Source: Piezodorus guildinii (Eukaryota > Arthropoda > Insecta > Hemiptera > Pentatomidae). Taken from it: a stretch of DNA of 64,000 bases. Below are positions 1 to 11,905 of the stretch, piece by piece. The translations under genes and the position numbers were made by a program. Position 1 is the first letter of the stretch. Every line of letters begins with the position of its first letter. The stretch is taken from NCBI GenBank assembly GCA_023052935.1, contig CM041297.1, positions 111,281,563 through 111,345,562 of the forward strand. Reading direction: 5' to 3'. Under the pieces are notes generated by a model. It was not told the DNA's origin, did not search any database, and was given only the letters and a program-made list of their open reading frames with translations.

Positions 1-40
1 GAAAATTTTCACGATCGCAATACTTTCCCTTACTATACTC
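1..40 (+). repeat. ACTTTCACTTAC-family element, right-end fragment cut by window edge
   Basis: The first 40 bases match the right end of the abundant ~900-bp element (ATTTTCACGATCGCAATACT, then TTTCCCTTACTATA). The terminal GTAAGTGAAAGT is not preserved, so this copy is degraded or truncated. See 40552-41447 for the reference copy. Confidence 0.75.
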
Positions 41-346
41 GTTTATTTCATAATAGTAATAAATGTCGCTTATAAATGTTATAAATGTCGCTAATAAGTA
101 ATAAATGTCGCTTCAACTAAAAAATACCGAAGAAATATTAATGAAATTATTTTTATATATAGATGAGAAGAAGGGATGTTTTATTAGTTTGGGTTGTAAC
201 GAATTTGTTATTGTTAAAAAGAAATTACATCAAGAATAGAACAATATGATAACAATTTTAATTGAGAAAACACTAGACTTTTAGAGAGTAAAAGAGACTA
301 AGTCTTGATTTTTCCCATATAGCTTTGACGTATCTGCTTTTTTACT

Positions 347-431
<85 letters not shown>

Positions 432-2055
432 GCATTTCCAAACATATCAAAAATTCAGTTTTCGCGATATTTAAAGCGAATTATCTCTAAGTGAAAAATT
501 ATATTATGTTGTTATTTATATTACGTTAACTTTTTATAAATATATACAATGTTGTCATTCTTTCTTTTGAACTACTTACTATCCAAGCCCTACTATCCAC
601 ATGTAAAGGAAAAGGCATGTCTTCAAGATATCACAGTGAAGCATCCATCCACTCAGGTTACTGGAATTGAAAATACATTGCCTATTCTTCAATTTTTTTT
701 TTATTAAGTTAAGTTTTATTTCAGAGCTGCCAATGTGTAGTAACCTCCTCCTCCCCCCCACACGTGAATCATGACATTTGTATCTTGTATCTCATTTACT
801 AGATGTATATCATTATACAGTTGTAAAAAGCAATAAATCTGTAAAGTTAAGTTCCGAAGTAAGTGATAACCTACGAATATATTAAAGTAGGTATTATAAA
901 GTAAATTCTGTAACTTAAAAATCATTAGGTTATTTTTTATTAAATAAATATTTTTTAAAAATAAATAATGATTTTCTAATATCTTTCTAATATATATATA
1001 TATATATATTTTTTTTTATCATTTCATTTCATTATGATCATGATCATAATAAATTCAAAAAATAATAAATGCTTAAAGAAAATTTTTTTTTTTTTACTTT
1101 AAACTCAAAATGTTTGAAAGCACTCGAAATGGCAGGTTATTGTAACCAAACGAGCATTATAGAAAAAAAAAAAGTTTATTTATTTATTTTTTAATTGGTC
1201 ATTAAAAAGGTTTACTTTACTTCCGCATTATATTACGGTTCAATTAATATACTGACTACATCAAATCGAATAAATATCTGCTTTTCCCGCATTTTCCAAA
1301 ATGTAAGTAAACCTTCATCAGCACTTGATGGATATTAACTCACTTAAAAGATTTCACGACATGTAAGTACTAAATAACTTTACTACTGACCAACACGTAA
1401 TGGTAATTATTCGCAAGGGTCAGATGGCATTTAAAATGAATGCTTTCCTATCAATTTATTTTATAAATTTCAATTTAACTCTCTGTTTAAAAAGTTATTT
1501 ATTTTTTAAAAATTTCTTTTCAGGGTTGTCATTATAAGTTTTCTTTTGACTTTTATTCAGCGGGTTCAATTTCTTCGAAGTCGACTTATACTTTTTTATT
1601 TTATTTATTTATTAAACTTTGCCTAAACAAACCTTTAACAGAAACTAATAAATTGAACCCTTTCTGAATATATATTCGGAATTGATAAATTTGTATTTTT
1701 TGTTTTTTTGTTAAGAAAGTTTCCTTAATTTTTTGACGAGTCAAAGTCGAAGTTGGTGATTTACTTTTATTTTTTTCACGATGTGAAATATAAAATAAAC
1801 ACCGGTTCATTTTTTGTTTTTTAAAGTCAGTGAAGAATGGGAAAATTTGCTTTAGTTGTTCAAGTGGATAGAATGTACAGCTCATTGTATAAATTCAATA
1901 TAAAGAAACAAAAAGTTAGAATATTACATTCAAAAATGAGGACCACTACAAATATGTAAACAAATTTTTTTTTTCTATGATCTTATGATATAAGTGAGGA
2001 GTGAAATTATAATATCTTTGAATACTCATATGTTTATTATTATATAAACATATTT
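41..2055. other. AT-rich non-coding stretch, no gene seen
   Basis: Contains three imperfect ATAAATGTCGCT repeats (about 61-115), the (TA)n tract at 348-425 and many A/T homopolymers. Short open frames here are low-complexity and show no recognisable domain. I see no gene or clear transposon end. Confidence 0.6.
348..425. repeat. (TA)n microsatellite
   Basis: Nearly perfect TA dinucleotide tract of about 75 bp. Confidence 0.95.
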
Positions 2056-2059
2056 ATAC

Positions 2060-2785
2060 GAATGATGTAGTGGTTTATTCATTAAACGTCCCTTTATGCT
2101 AATAATAAATTTTTCTTATTTGATTAGAATTAAACCTGACATCTAATTTTTTTTTTTTTTTTTTTTTTCCCCAAAATCGTGATTAATTCCCTTCAAATAA
2201 TATATCGTTTCAGTACTATTTACAACTAGGGTTATGTATCTTATTATTATAAATTGTCTTTAACAATAATAATATGACTCAAACTCACATCGAAGATATT
2301 AAAGGTTTCGTATTCCAACAGTTCCTGGAACAACAGTATAAGATATCCATATGTCTTGACAGTAAAATTCGATAAAATCAGATTAAAAAAAAATCTATAG
2401 AATCATGTAGTCGTTTATTTATTTAACGTCACTTTATGCTAATAATATTTTTTTCTTATTTGATTAGAATTAAGATCTTTAACGTCTACCTAACATCCAA
2501 TTTTTTTTTTTTCAAAATCGTTAAGATCTATTACGCTACCTGACATATAATTTTTTTTTTTTTTTTTCAACGTTCAATAATATATCGTTTCAGTACTAAT
2601 TACAACTATGGTTATGTATCTTATTATTATAAATTGTCTTTAACAATAATAATATAACTCAAACTCACATCGACGATATTAAAGTTTTCGTATTCCAATA
2701 ATTTCTAGCACAACAGTATAAGTTATCCATATGCCTTGATAGTAAAATTCGAAAAAATCAGGTTTTTTTTAATTTTATAGAATGA
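2060..2785. repeat. Tandem duplication, about 2 units of 340-380 bp
   Basis: The segment starting at 2060 (GATGTAGTGGTTTATTCATT) recurs from about 2402, and its first part again from about 2782. Shared landmarks are TATATCGTTTCAGTACTA at about 2200 and 2580, and CAAACTCACATCGA at about 2281 and 2659. Units differ by homopolymer length and point changes. Each unit begins with the reverse complement of the SINE-A 3' end, so the duplication includes SINE tail sequence. Confidence 0.85.
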
Positions 2786-2990
2786 TGTAGTCGTTATTCA
2801 TTAACGTCCCTTTATTGCTAGTAATAATTTGCTTATTTGATAGGATTAAGATCTTAAACGTCTACCTGACATCGCACAGACTGGATGCGAAAATTGTACG
2901 TCCCCTGTACGAAGGACGGCCTAATCAATGAATTATCACTGCCTTTAAAAATCCTAAGGCCATCTGTCGGGTTTGAACCCGCGATCTGAA
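2785..2990 (-). mobile_element. SINE-A copy (tRNA-derived), diverged
   Basis: Minus-strand copy of the SINE-A family. On the displayed strand it runs from the 3' domain (TTCATTAACGTCCCTTTA) through the central ACCTGACATCGCACAGACT block to the tRNA-like B box, reverse complement GGGTTTGAACCCGCGA at about 2970. The A-box end is degraded. Confidence 0.8.
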
Positions 2991-3187
2991 TGATGTTAAG
3001 TTATGATCTTTAAAAGTTGTTTATTTACTTTGTTGAAATAGTATAACTTGGTGCGTGTATTATAAAATAGAAACAAGAATTGAAAATTTTCGAAAAAAAG
3101 ATATAGTAATCTTCTAGTAGCTCTTCTAGAAATTGGCTATTTTAAACTTATACTCTTAAAGTGTGACTCTATATATGCGAGTTCATT

Positions 3188-3420
3188 TTATTCTTCTGAT
3201 CCCTGCCGTATTCGAAACCCGTTTGACTGATACTCCTTGAAGCGAGCTTTTAATTTCCTGCCAGTAAAGCAAATATATTTTGCAGACAAACACCCCGCGC
3301 GATCATTAAAACAAGACTGTATTTTTCCTCCTATTCTCAAGTTCACGGCGATATATATATTTTTATTAGCAAACAATTTGCAGAAATGTCTTGGTCTCAA
3401 TTCTTATTAATAATCAAGTA
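3188..3420 (-). pseudogene. Penelope-like GIY-YIG endonuclease fragment
   Basis: The minus-strand frame has an IGGKIQSCFNDRAG segment followed by YICFTGRKLKARFKEYQ. This resembles the YIG-x-TGRxLKxRxKEH core of GIY-YIG domains in Penelope-like elements; the glycine of YIG is Cys here. Only about 70 residues remain, with no reverse transcriptase upstream. It is a decayed fragment recognised by motif pattern only. Confidence 0.5.
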
Positions 3421-3758
3421 GTGTCCCTTGGCCAACAGTTCTGCTATAAAGTTAAAACACGAGGATCACGTTTAACTTTAAGGGTCTATTCACGGTTAAT
3501 AGAACAAAAAATGAATTTTCCGCTTCGAATCCCATAACTTCATAGAAAAGTTATGAGCCAATTTAGCTGCTCTACTCTCCATCTTTTAAAAATTATTTTC
3601 CAGTTTTTATAATTTATTTTTTCTGCTTATAAATTGTTTTTAATACCTTTTTAACCTACAGAAACAGTTTTTCACAGAAGGAAATAAATGGGATGTGAGA
3701 AAAGAGTATGTATGAACTGTTTATTTCCCATGTATATATTTATATAAAAAGATTTTTT

Positions 3759-4262
3759 CTTTCACTTACGTATTTATGAAATATATAGTTAGGTAAAGTA
3801 TTGCAAACATGAAATTTATTTTAATTTTATAGCAGAAATACACGTTTTAGGGTGTCCTGAGTCCAAATAACGAATTCCCTTAAAATCATCTGTGGTAAGA
3901 CTACCTTAAAAACTAAAACCGTTACAAAAAGCGAATAGCTTAATCGATGTTAAATTTTATAGGATTTAATTTAATATCATGTAGGTTTCATTCTGATTGA
4001 AATAGTCTGACAGTGCTGTAAGTTTGTAGCTTTGAAAAAAATAAACATTCCAACATTATTTTATTATTAGGTAAAAAACGGACAAATATACAAGTTTTTG
4101 ATGAATAGGGCGAATTTGTTACACACTCAAAAAAAAATAATAATAAATAAATAAAAAAATTGTTTTAATTACAATTTTTTTATCCAAATATAAAAATATC
4201 AATAAAGATGTATGATATGCCGTTAGAAAGCTAAAGAATTAAAAAAAGAAAATCTCATGCTG
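3759..4262 (-). repeat. ACTTTCACTTAC-family element, partial
   Basis: Starts with the family's terminal motif (CTTTCACTTACG), followed by the diagnostic GAAATATATAGT, AATACACGTTTTAGG and CATGTAGGTTTCATTCTGAT blocks in reverse orientation. It breaks off where a second, oppositely oriented copy begins at 4268. Confidence 0.8.
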
Positions 4263-4267
4263 TCTAT

Positions 4268-4670
4268 ACACGACTTTCACTTACCTCGACTGTCAAAATC
4301 AATTTAAGTACTTAAACTTATTAAATAAAGTTAAATTTTAAATTAAAATAAAATGTTCATTCAGTTTCGCTAAAAACATGATTTAGATCAAATAATATAG
4401 AAATATCAAATTGTTACGAATAAATATCAGTAATAATTTTATACCCTATTTGTCACATTATATTGTTGCTGTATTTATGTTCAAAAAACCAAAAATTGTA
4501 TTAAACATTGTTTCTCTGTTTTCTCCTTTATTTGTTTATCACATTCGTTCTAATTTTGTATTTAACCGCTTTCTGTAACATCTCGAGCGTATGGTTGTCT
4601 GAAATATGAAATTTCAGTTCCGTAAGACTTTCTGTTTTCGTGTCAGATAAGTCTATAAGTCTGTGGTAAG
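4268..4670 (+). repeat. ACTTTCACTTAC-family element, right end missing
   Basis: Begins CACGACTTTCACTTACCTCG, then the family interior (CAGTTTCGCTAAAAACATGA; TTTTCTCCTTTATTTGTTTA; GAGCGTATGGTTGTCTGAAA). It has internal deletions and lacks the GTAAGTGAAAGT terminus. It abuts the reverse copy at 3759-4262 head to head. Confidence 0.8.
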
Positions 4671-4677
4671 CCACACA

Positions 4678-5325
4678 CCAGAATTTTTATGGAAGGAGTA
4701 ATACCTGGTACAAGCCATATCAGGCCTAAAACCTGTACCACTACAACCCATGAAGGGTCTTGGGCTCACTACATATAGAGATTCGTACTGTTTCTAGGCC
4801 AACGGCAGTGCAATGAGGTGATTAGGCCTTAATCACGCTCAGCCGCCAGGTTTTTCCCCAATTAATTTGGATACCCACTTTATAGAGGCTGGGTCTGCCC
4901 AAGGAGGGTCTCCATACCCTAGGGTCGCCCCCCCCCCCCCCCCCCCGACTGAATTAACAGAATAAATAATATTCTGCCACAGGCGGGATTCGAACCCAGG
5001 ACCCGGAGCACAGCAGACTAGTGCTCTATCCACTTGACCACGCCACTCCCATATCAGGCCTAAACATATGGAAAATTAAGGTCTTTTTGGATGATTTTAT
5101 TCGTGACAAAGTAAGAAGCGTTAAGGTTTTTACGAAGGATTTTGGATTGTAAGGATTGAATCCGGGAAGAGTTTGATGATTTAGTAGAGCCCCAAAGCTC
5201 AACTTCGTAGGCCCAGATAGGCCTTATGATTGTCATGTAGATAAGTCTTTTTTAGTTAAGTAAAAGATTAGAGCGTCTTTTTACTAAATGTTGAAGTTAC
5301 CAATCGGCGATTGGTGTATATGATG
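4678..5325 (-). pseudogene. Jockey-like LINE reverse transcriptase C-terminal fragment, split by SINE-B
   Basis: Minus-strand translation with several frameshifts gives pieces of the post-RT segment shared with 42560-42845, 48545-48680 and 58595-58910: the block around TTTTGGATTGTAAGGATTG (reverse of ...IQSLQSKILR...) and AGTAGAGCCCCAAAGCTCAA (reverse of ...WTYGVELWGSTK...). The part before 4730 continues the same LINE, so the SINE at 4731-5050 landed inside it. Confidence 0.75.
4731..5050 (-). mobile_element. SINE-B (tRNA-derived) with target-site duplication
   Basis: Reverse-strand SINE. At the right end is a tRNA-like head with A box (TGGTCAAGTGGATAGAGC in sense) and B box (GGGTTCGAATCCCGCC in sense). 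The body is shared with 19002-19301 and 43992-44325. It is flanked by a 14-bp direct repeat ATATCAGGCCTAAA at 4717-4730 and 5051-5064. A run of about 20 C at 4926-4945 is an expansion of CCCCCC in the other copies. Its 3' tail is only two or three T. Confidence 0.92.
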
Positions 5326-5420
5326 ATAAAGCAAAGGACTTCGATAAGCACTTTTCCAAAGTATTCACACCAAACCCAGAACTCCATCACAATAATACAA
5401 TTAGTATAATATTGAGCTAT
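5325..5420 (+). pseudogene. LINE reverse transcriptase N-terminal scrap
   Basis: Translates as DDKAKDFDKHFSKVFTPN followed by PELHHNN, resembling the KAxxFAxHFxxVFTPN segment just before the RT fingers of Jockey-type LINEs. No further RT follows. Confidence 0.45.
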
Positions 5421-6424
5421 ATTTAAGTTATTTTTGTCGGTTTTTATTTTTTTTTTTTAATTTAAACTTTCAAGTCTTGCGATTTTGTGATGTCATTGTC
5501 CTTTTGGAGCTATGCGAAGAAATGCCAAGTCTTCGTATTTTCACAGCTTGATGTATTTTACAAAACATTGAATTTTTTCGTGTTAAAACTGGAGTTATTT
5601 TTAAAGAAAATCGTGCTTGTCTGTATAGAATGTGCTTTGCCTTTTTTCATACTGCCTCCGTTTCGAGACCACTGTGCTAAACCGATTTTCACGGGTATTC
5701 TTTAGGAGTTGACGGTATTTTTTTTCCTGTTTCGTCTGTTCCTCCTCCCCCTCTCTCTCTGTATCCTTGAAAACGAATTTCACGTACTGGCCCGGCTTCA
5801 TTCAAGAAGAAGGTTGGGTTCTATCATTTTCTCCAAGTTACCTCGAGGTTTCGTAGTTTATTTTTGTTTATGTGACGGATTTCTACTGTTGGATCCTTCT
5901 TTCGCCATTTTACCATCAGACAACATCCATTTATATTAATTAAATAATTTGAAGGGAGCAGTTCGAATATGCAAAGTGTATAAAATCATAAATAATGGAA
6001 ATGGCTTTCTCATGTACGAAAATGAATTAATATTTTATAAGCTTCCTACATGTCCTGGCACCGTCGTCATTTATTTAAATTTAGACATTGTCAAACGATG
6101 CAATATGTAAAATAAATGTTTTTTATTCGGAGAAATGCCGAACCTATTTAAATTATAAAAGTGAAACTCGTTTTATAACTAAAGCCTCAAATCTCGGGTT
6201 TGACAGTTAATAACAAGCCATTTTCTCATTTAGGCTTCATCAGGACATTATTTGTTCGTCGCTGTATTTCAATCAATTTTCAACATAAATAGTATTGATC
6301 GTTCTCATTTAATGTTAGAGGTCAAAACATATCTTTTGAATTATTTACCGATGTTGAGAACGATGTGTACTTTTCAAATCTGTGTATTCAGTTGTCAATT
6401 TTAGGCTACTGTAGCGAATTGAAC
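5421..6424. other. No recognisable gene
   Basis: Two adjacent short plus-strand frames (5487-5705 and 5709-5939) and an overlapping minus-strand frame (5601-5801) show no domain. Composition around 5480-5900 is less AT-rich than the flanks and may be an unclassified repeat. The rest is AT-rich non-coding sequence. Confidence 0.5.
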
Positions 6425-6690
6425 GATGTTTGTTTGTTTATTGATTCAACTTCACTTTATGCTGCTATGGCTAATCGGACGATGCATCAGTGAGAGTCAT
6501 AAATTTTGCATATCTAGGTTTTATTAGGATAGGGATATTTAACGAGAACCTGGCATTGCACAGACTCGGGACCACCTTTTTATAACCCCTCTACTAACTA
6601 AGGATTTGTTACTCCCAATCAAAAATCCTAGGGACACCTACAGGTTTGAATCCTTTGGCACATAATGCTGTTATGATAGTCACTGTTGGA
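6425..6690 (-). mobile_element. SINE-A copy
   Basis: Reverse-strand SINE-A. It has the 3' domain (GGCTAATCGGACGATGCATC), the central block (GGATAGGGATATTTAACGAG; CACAGACTCGGGACCACC) and a degraded B box (AGGTTTGAATCC). Confidence 0.85.
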
Positions 6691-7054
6691 GCAAGGGGTT
6701 TTTCTCAATAAAAAACAAACCTTTCCCCATAAGACTGTTGGGTGGTAAAAATAAGAATGGAGAAAAAAAGGTGAAAGCTTACCACCTGGTTGCTACCTTC
6801 GCTTCGGCTTCACAAGATTCTCTTAATTTCTTAAATAGAGGATTATTTCACAAAAAAGAGGTGGGATAGTGTTTTTCTGGCTTTAAAAACAACTCGCAAC
6901 AATAGTTCACACTGACTATCCTAACATATGTTTTTTAACACTAATAAAACCCACGCACATAAAAAACAAAAGAACATCTGTTATCTTGATAACAATTAAT
7001 GAAATTAAAATTACTTGTAAATTTGGGCTTGAACAGCCACTATGCTATAGGTGA

Positions 7055-7305
7055 CCCCTATCACCTATTAATCGGATAATGCTATAATGGGATTCCTGAA
7101 GTTTGCCTATATAATTTGTATTGTGATAGGAATCTTTAATGAATATCTGACTCCGGGAAGGCTCGGGACCTCCATTTTACGTCCCTTCCGAATGACAACA
7201 TAAGAAAGGATTTTTTTTTTATTTCTTAAAAACATTCTAGGCCATCTTCGGATAAGAGTCCTAACCGGTTACGAAGGCTGTTATGTTAGCCACTACGCGA
7301 ACAGT
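7055..7305 (-). mobile_element. SINE-A copy, diverged
   Basis: Shares with SINE-A the TTAATCGGATAATGCTA, AATCTTTAATGAATATCTGA and GGCTCGGGACCTCCATTTTA blocks and the tRNA-like head end GGCTGTTATGTTAGCCACTA. The B box is degraded (GAGTCCTAACCGG). Confidence 0.8.
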
Positions 7306-7644
7306 GACTTCTCTAAATTTTCGGTAACCCAAGAGTTACAGGAAGAATGACTATATAACGACATATAAAATTTCGATTTCGGCAATTGTCTTGTTTGCAA
7401 TTACACCACCATGTAAATTTTGAAACAATATATTCCTACTTTCAAGATTTATATATTTTTTAAATTTATTTTAATCGTTGGCGATGTCATCAGTATTATT
7501 AAGTAGAAAAAATATTATTAATCTTTATATTAATTTAATCTGATACACCACTATCTGTATTAAGCCTAGACTGGATTTGTCATGTTTTTTTAAACTTCTT
7601 TATTTAAATCAAAATACAGACATTTTACAGTGCTAGTAGTAGAA

Positions 7645-8290
7645 TTCGGACAGTTATACCGACTACTCAACAGAAAATCTGAACTTACAGTTGACAACAA
7701 ATTATTAATCTTCAAGACAATACTGAAGCCCATCTGGACCTACGGGCTTGAACTCTTGGGTCAGCTAAACGTACTGACATCAAACGCATTCAACCTTTTG
7801 AATCCAAAGTCCTCCGTGCAATAGTAAATGCTCCTTATTATGTCTCCAACTATACCACGACCTTAATGTTCGATTTATTTCAGACCTAATTCCATCCAAA
7901 TTTTCCAAATTCCACCAGAACCTCATTCATCATCCTAATCCTCTAGCTCAATCCCTATCCAGCTCCACTCATCCATACAACTCACCTAGAAGGTTGAAAC
8001 GGCAGTGGCCCCGCGACCTTTTGTAAATATATTGGAGTTCTAGCACTGGCTAGATTCTCCACTCAATGTGATGTATGTATGAGTGTGTGTATGTGTATAT
8101 AGGTATAAGTGATTTCTTGACTTTATTGTTTATTTTCATTATTGTGTATATATTTTATTGTAATTTTATGCTGTGTAAATATTGTATGAATGTAGTATGT
8201 ATGATATCTTTCACCACTACTATTGATGTCCGAATTGGGACAGATTGTAATTTTACTCAATAAAAATTGTTGTTGTAAAAAAAAAAAAAA
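7645..8290 (+). mobile_element. 5'-truncated Jockey-like LINE with poly(A) tail and target duplication
   Basis: A clean non-LTR insertion. The first ~400 bp encode the end of the RT ORF with frameshifts: FGQLYRLLNRKSELTVDNKL, then ILKPIWTYGLEL, FESKVLRAIVNAPYY and RRLKRQWPRDLL*. A ~250-bp 3' UTR follows, with AATAAA at about 8260 and a poly(A) tail at 8277-8290. A 9-bp direct repeat GTAGTAGAA flanks it at 7636-7644 and 8291-8299. Frameshifts make it non-functional. Confidence 0.9.
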
Positions 8291-8299
8291 GTAGTAGAA

Positions 8300-9446
8300 G
8301 TCATTATCCCACTAAGGCGAGCCCGTGCTTGGGAAAGGAGTTCACCTGCGGCAATTCAATAAAAGTACAATAACAAATAGTAACAGTACACAGTATGAAA
8401 CAATACAATACTTAAATAATATAACACAATTTTCTAAGATCAATTTCGATATTTCTGATATGTCTTTATATTCCACACTCTTCTGGGTTTTTTTTTTTTA
8501 AATAATAAACCTCAGTAACCGAGGAAGAGAAAAAGTTACGCCCAACAAGAATTCGACTATTACTTATTCCCTGCATTCTTTTAATTTATTTCAATCGACA
8601 CACACACGGCAAAATCACCAAGTTAGGTAGGCCAAAAGTCAAGTCAAAATTTGGAATTCCACAGTGATTGACTTTTTTAGACGTTTAATTCCAATATTTT
8701 CCGCTGTCCCGTGTTTACAAATAAATACTAAATTAGTGAATCATTCCTGTTCACACAAGTGTCTAATTACCGGTATATCTTTATTCGATTGCTATTTATC
8801 ATGTTCAAGGTGTGTTTAGCGCAAATGTAGCTCTTTTGTTTAACGATGGACATTACTTAGACAGGTAAAACATTTTATTTCCACACACGTTATTGAATAT
8901 ACATTGCAATATATCTGTAGAGTTAATTTAGTAATATGTAAATGAATGCCCCTATTCAATAACGAAAAACTATATAAACCCCAAGTTACCCCAAGGATTT
9001 GGTTGATCAATCCTTCTAGTCTTTAAATATTTCAAAAATTTTTGCGATTTTTTGGTGAAACATAAATTTTCAGACACAACACTCCGAATCAAAAGTTTTA
9101 CATTCTATAATTTGAAGTGTTTCTTGAATGATTTAAAATACATCTATTAGCAAGATAATGCCACACTGAGCCGTTAATTAGGTTTATTGTATTATTTTTT
9201 CCATATTCTGGGACTTCAAACGTTAGTTTAAGAAAGTTTTATATTTTATCAAATAAATTTGATTTTTTACTTCTGTGCGCTCGTTGATAGTGCCAAAAAA
9301 TTAATTAATTTTTTTTCCATATTCTGGGTCCCCAAAGGTTAAATGTGGACTAGTTTAAGATATTTGTGCACCTAAAGCGGTCATGTTTTTCACTAAGTGA
9401 CAGTTACATAAATTATTTATTAGTCGAATATGAATTTTCTAAAACT
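8300..9446. other. No recognisable gene
   Basis: AT-rich sequence without coding signal. Two similar TTTTTCCATATTCTGGG segments about 120 bp apart (9197 and 9309) suggest an old local duplication. Confidence 0.5.
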
Positions 9447-9456
9447 TCTCGTATCA

Positions 9457-10110
9457 CTGTTCAGGAATAAATGTGAGAACAATTAACACTCAAAACGTCG
9501 TTTAAACATTATTATTAATTACTGACTTAACATCAATACCATTCGAAGCATAGTGCATAAATATAATTATTATTCAGACGTTTTGTTAATATGTGTTTAT
9601 TAAATTTGAGTAACAAACATTACAAAAATTTGTATGCATTAAACACATATTAACAAAACGTCTGAATAATAATAATAATAATAAATGAAAAATAAAATTA
9701 AAACAAATAAACAAAAGGAGAAAACCCCAGACTCCTGACGTCATAAATATAGAAAATTCTCTATACCTGAACTATTCCTTTGCATCTTTACTTCAGTGTT
9801 ATTTCAAAGTTTATACTATACACATATGTCTATACACATAGGCACTATTTTATCTAAAATTGTGAGTAAATTTCTAATGATATGTCTTATGTAATTGAAA
9901 TCTCTATTTAACTACATACAGTCTATTCATTGTTCAATGTATTATTTTATGTATCTCTAAGAATAACATGATATATTAGTTATTGTATAAAAATATTAAG
10001 TTCTGTTTTTGTTTTATTTTTTCCACTGTTAAGGTATCACTATGAGAACAATTAATTCTCGAAACGTTGCATTAATAAAATTGTTTATTTATTGACTGAA
10101 ACCCAAGAGC
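9457..10110 (+). repeat. Direct-repeat pair with degenerate hammerhead-like motifs
   Basis: The segment at 9457-9545 (ACTGTTCAGG, TGAGAACAATTAACACTC, AAAACGTCG, ATTACTGACTTAACA) recurs at 10025-10115 (ACTGTTAAGG, TGAGAACAATTAATTCTC, GAAACGTTG, TTATTGACTGAAAC), about 568 bp downstream in the same orientation. In the second copy GAGAA/TTCTC can pair as stem II, followed by an intact GAAA and CGTT. The CUGAUGA box is lost in both. It looks like terminal direct repeats of a Penelope-like or retrozyme-like non-autonomous element; inference only. Confidence 0.5.
9566..9673. repeat. Perfect 34-bp inverted repeat, 40-nt loop
   Basis: 9566-9599 (starting ATTATTATTCAGACGTTTTG) is the exact reverse complement of 9640-9673. 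It lies between the two hammerhead-like direct repeats. Confidence 0.9.
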
Positions 10111-10284
10111 AGTCGAAAACTTAAACTATCAACCGTCGAGAACTGATCACACCACACACACACCACACACACGCACATATATATATATATAATGGCGATA
10201 AACAGGAAATTTCTACTGTACGTTATAATAGAGATTGGTTGAATGTTGCAACAAAAGAGGTGGGACAAAAAAGCTGAAATAAAA

Positions 10285-10560
10285 AATGAAATTTCCCTAA
10301 AGCGAAAGGCGGAGGCTGAGGGGAGGGGGTAAAGAAGATTGAGTAAGCCTCAGAATATCGGAAGTTGCCAAGGAAACCAGGCTCATTATTCCCCACTCCC
10401 TGCTTGATTTATACTTAGCGTCATAAAGTAGTCTGTCATTTATATCCACCCGGCTTTATAGGCGCTTTATTTGTTGCAGGTTATTGTTATCGATACCTCC
10501 ACCCTATTGTTCCTTTATTCACTGCCGTCTCTCTCTCTCTGTGGATTCCCTCACCTCTTC
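10285..10560. promoter_or_regulatory. Candidate conserved non-coding island
   Basis: Unique, less AT-rich sequence unlike any repeat in the window, with homeodomain/caudal-like TTTATA and TTTAT words (GGCGCTTTATTTGTTGCAGG; CGGCTTTATAGGC). No open frame with domain content. Regulatory role is inference from composition. Confidence 0.3.
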
Positions 10561-10961
10561 CAAATCCGTTTAACATTGAATATTTCCTTTTTAGACAATT
10601 CCTAAAAAAAATATGCTCCTACACCAGCCTCGTTCAATTCTTCCTGAAACAGTGTTTAAGTCGAAGATATTTATTGACCCCATTTCATACAGCATAAAGT
10701 AATTGACTAAGCATCTTACAGTTATTTTATTTATTTATACAAATGCATCTAACCTTAAAGGGTCATTAGCATGATGCATAATTCTCAGCAGTCCTAGGGA
10801 TACCGATTTTCACTGAAACCTTAATTCAAGAATCTAGCAGGTTGCAAAATTTATTTATGTTGTTTTTTATCAATCATTAATCTCATCTGTTCAATTAAGA
10901 AATGTAAAATGAAAAATGAGTAATGAGGTTTAGAATCAGTAAAGCGCGGTAAAGTAAAAAA

Positions 10962-11010
<49 letters not shown>

Positions 11011-11814
11011 AATACAAAGAAAGGAAAATAAGAGAGAACCATATATTCAAGTCTCAAATTAAAAGAGATGCAATTTTCCCAAAATTTGGTTATTATTGAA
11101 AATAGAGGACAATCGAAAAGATTTTCGTTATCGAGTCACCGCTATGAACAAGGAAAAACTAAGAATTAAACTTAAATGGTGAAGCTACAACTTATAAGAG
11201 ATGTAATTCCTTGATTATTCGGTTATTATTCATGACGAAGAAAAAAACAGAGAGGTAGAGAAAAAGAAATTTTATTTGAATAAAAATGGAAGACAAAGAA
11301 AAAGAAATGGCAAAAAAGGTTACTATAAATGTTTTTGGTTTATTATTTTCAATAATGGACCTTTGTAATTGATAAAAAAACAAGAAAAAAAAACACTCTC
11401 ACGTGTTTGAGAAACGGTCGAGATTTTAATCTACATTTTATGTGTCTTCGACCAAAGTGCAGATTCGCCGCTTCTATTTTCTATGAACTAATTTTCAATT
11501 TCGGAAAGTATTTATTTTATATCACCAGATATATTCTACTATGTGCCAACAAATTGGGAACAAATATTCAGTATATATTCCTTTCGTTGGTATCAGTAAA
11601 AAAAAAAAAATGAGTTGTGAGACCAAACCGAGGAATGTCTGAATGGATACATACACTTTGTGTAATTTCCGACCACGGTGACGTCGAGTGCTTTTCATCC
11701 GAAAGCAGGCCCTAAGGTTGGGCGCAACTACAAGGCACAACTTCTCGCTCTCACAAAGAGCCAACACTTTAATTAATTAATAACTTTAATTAAATGTCTT
11801 ATAAGATATCTCAT

Positions 11815-11905
11815 TAGCAGCCCTGGCAATTCAATCTGTTTCTGACTGGCTCCGGAGGCGCATTTGACAATAGCAACGGCAACGTCACATCTATCTTTTC
11901 ATATC
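11815..11905. promoter_or_regulatory. Small unique GC-richer island
   Basis: About 90 bp (AGCAGCCCTGGCAATTCAAT to CAACGTCACATC) of moderate GC in AT-rich surroundings, with a CRE-like ACGTCA. No coding signal. Confidence 0.25.

Noticed and set aside
5487..5939. Two consecutive plus-strand frames that might be one small gene
   Set aside because: No similarity recognised, hydrophobic low-complexity content, separated by a stop, and a competing minus-strand frame of the same length exists.
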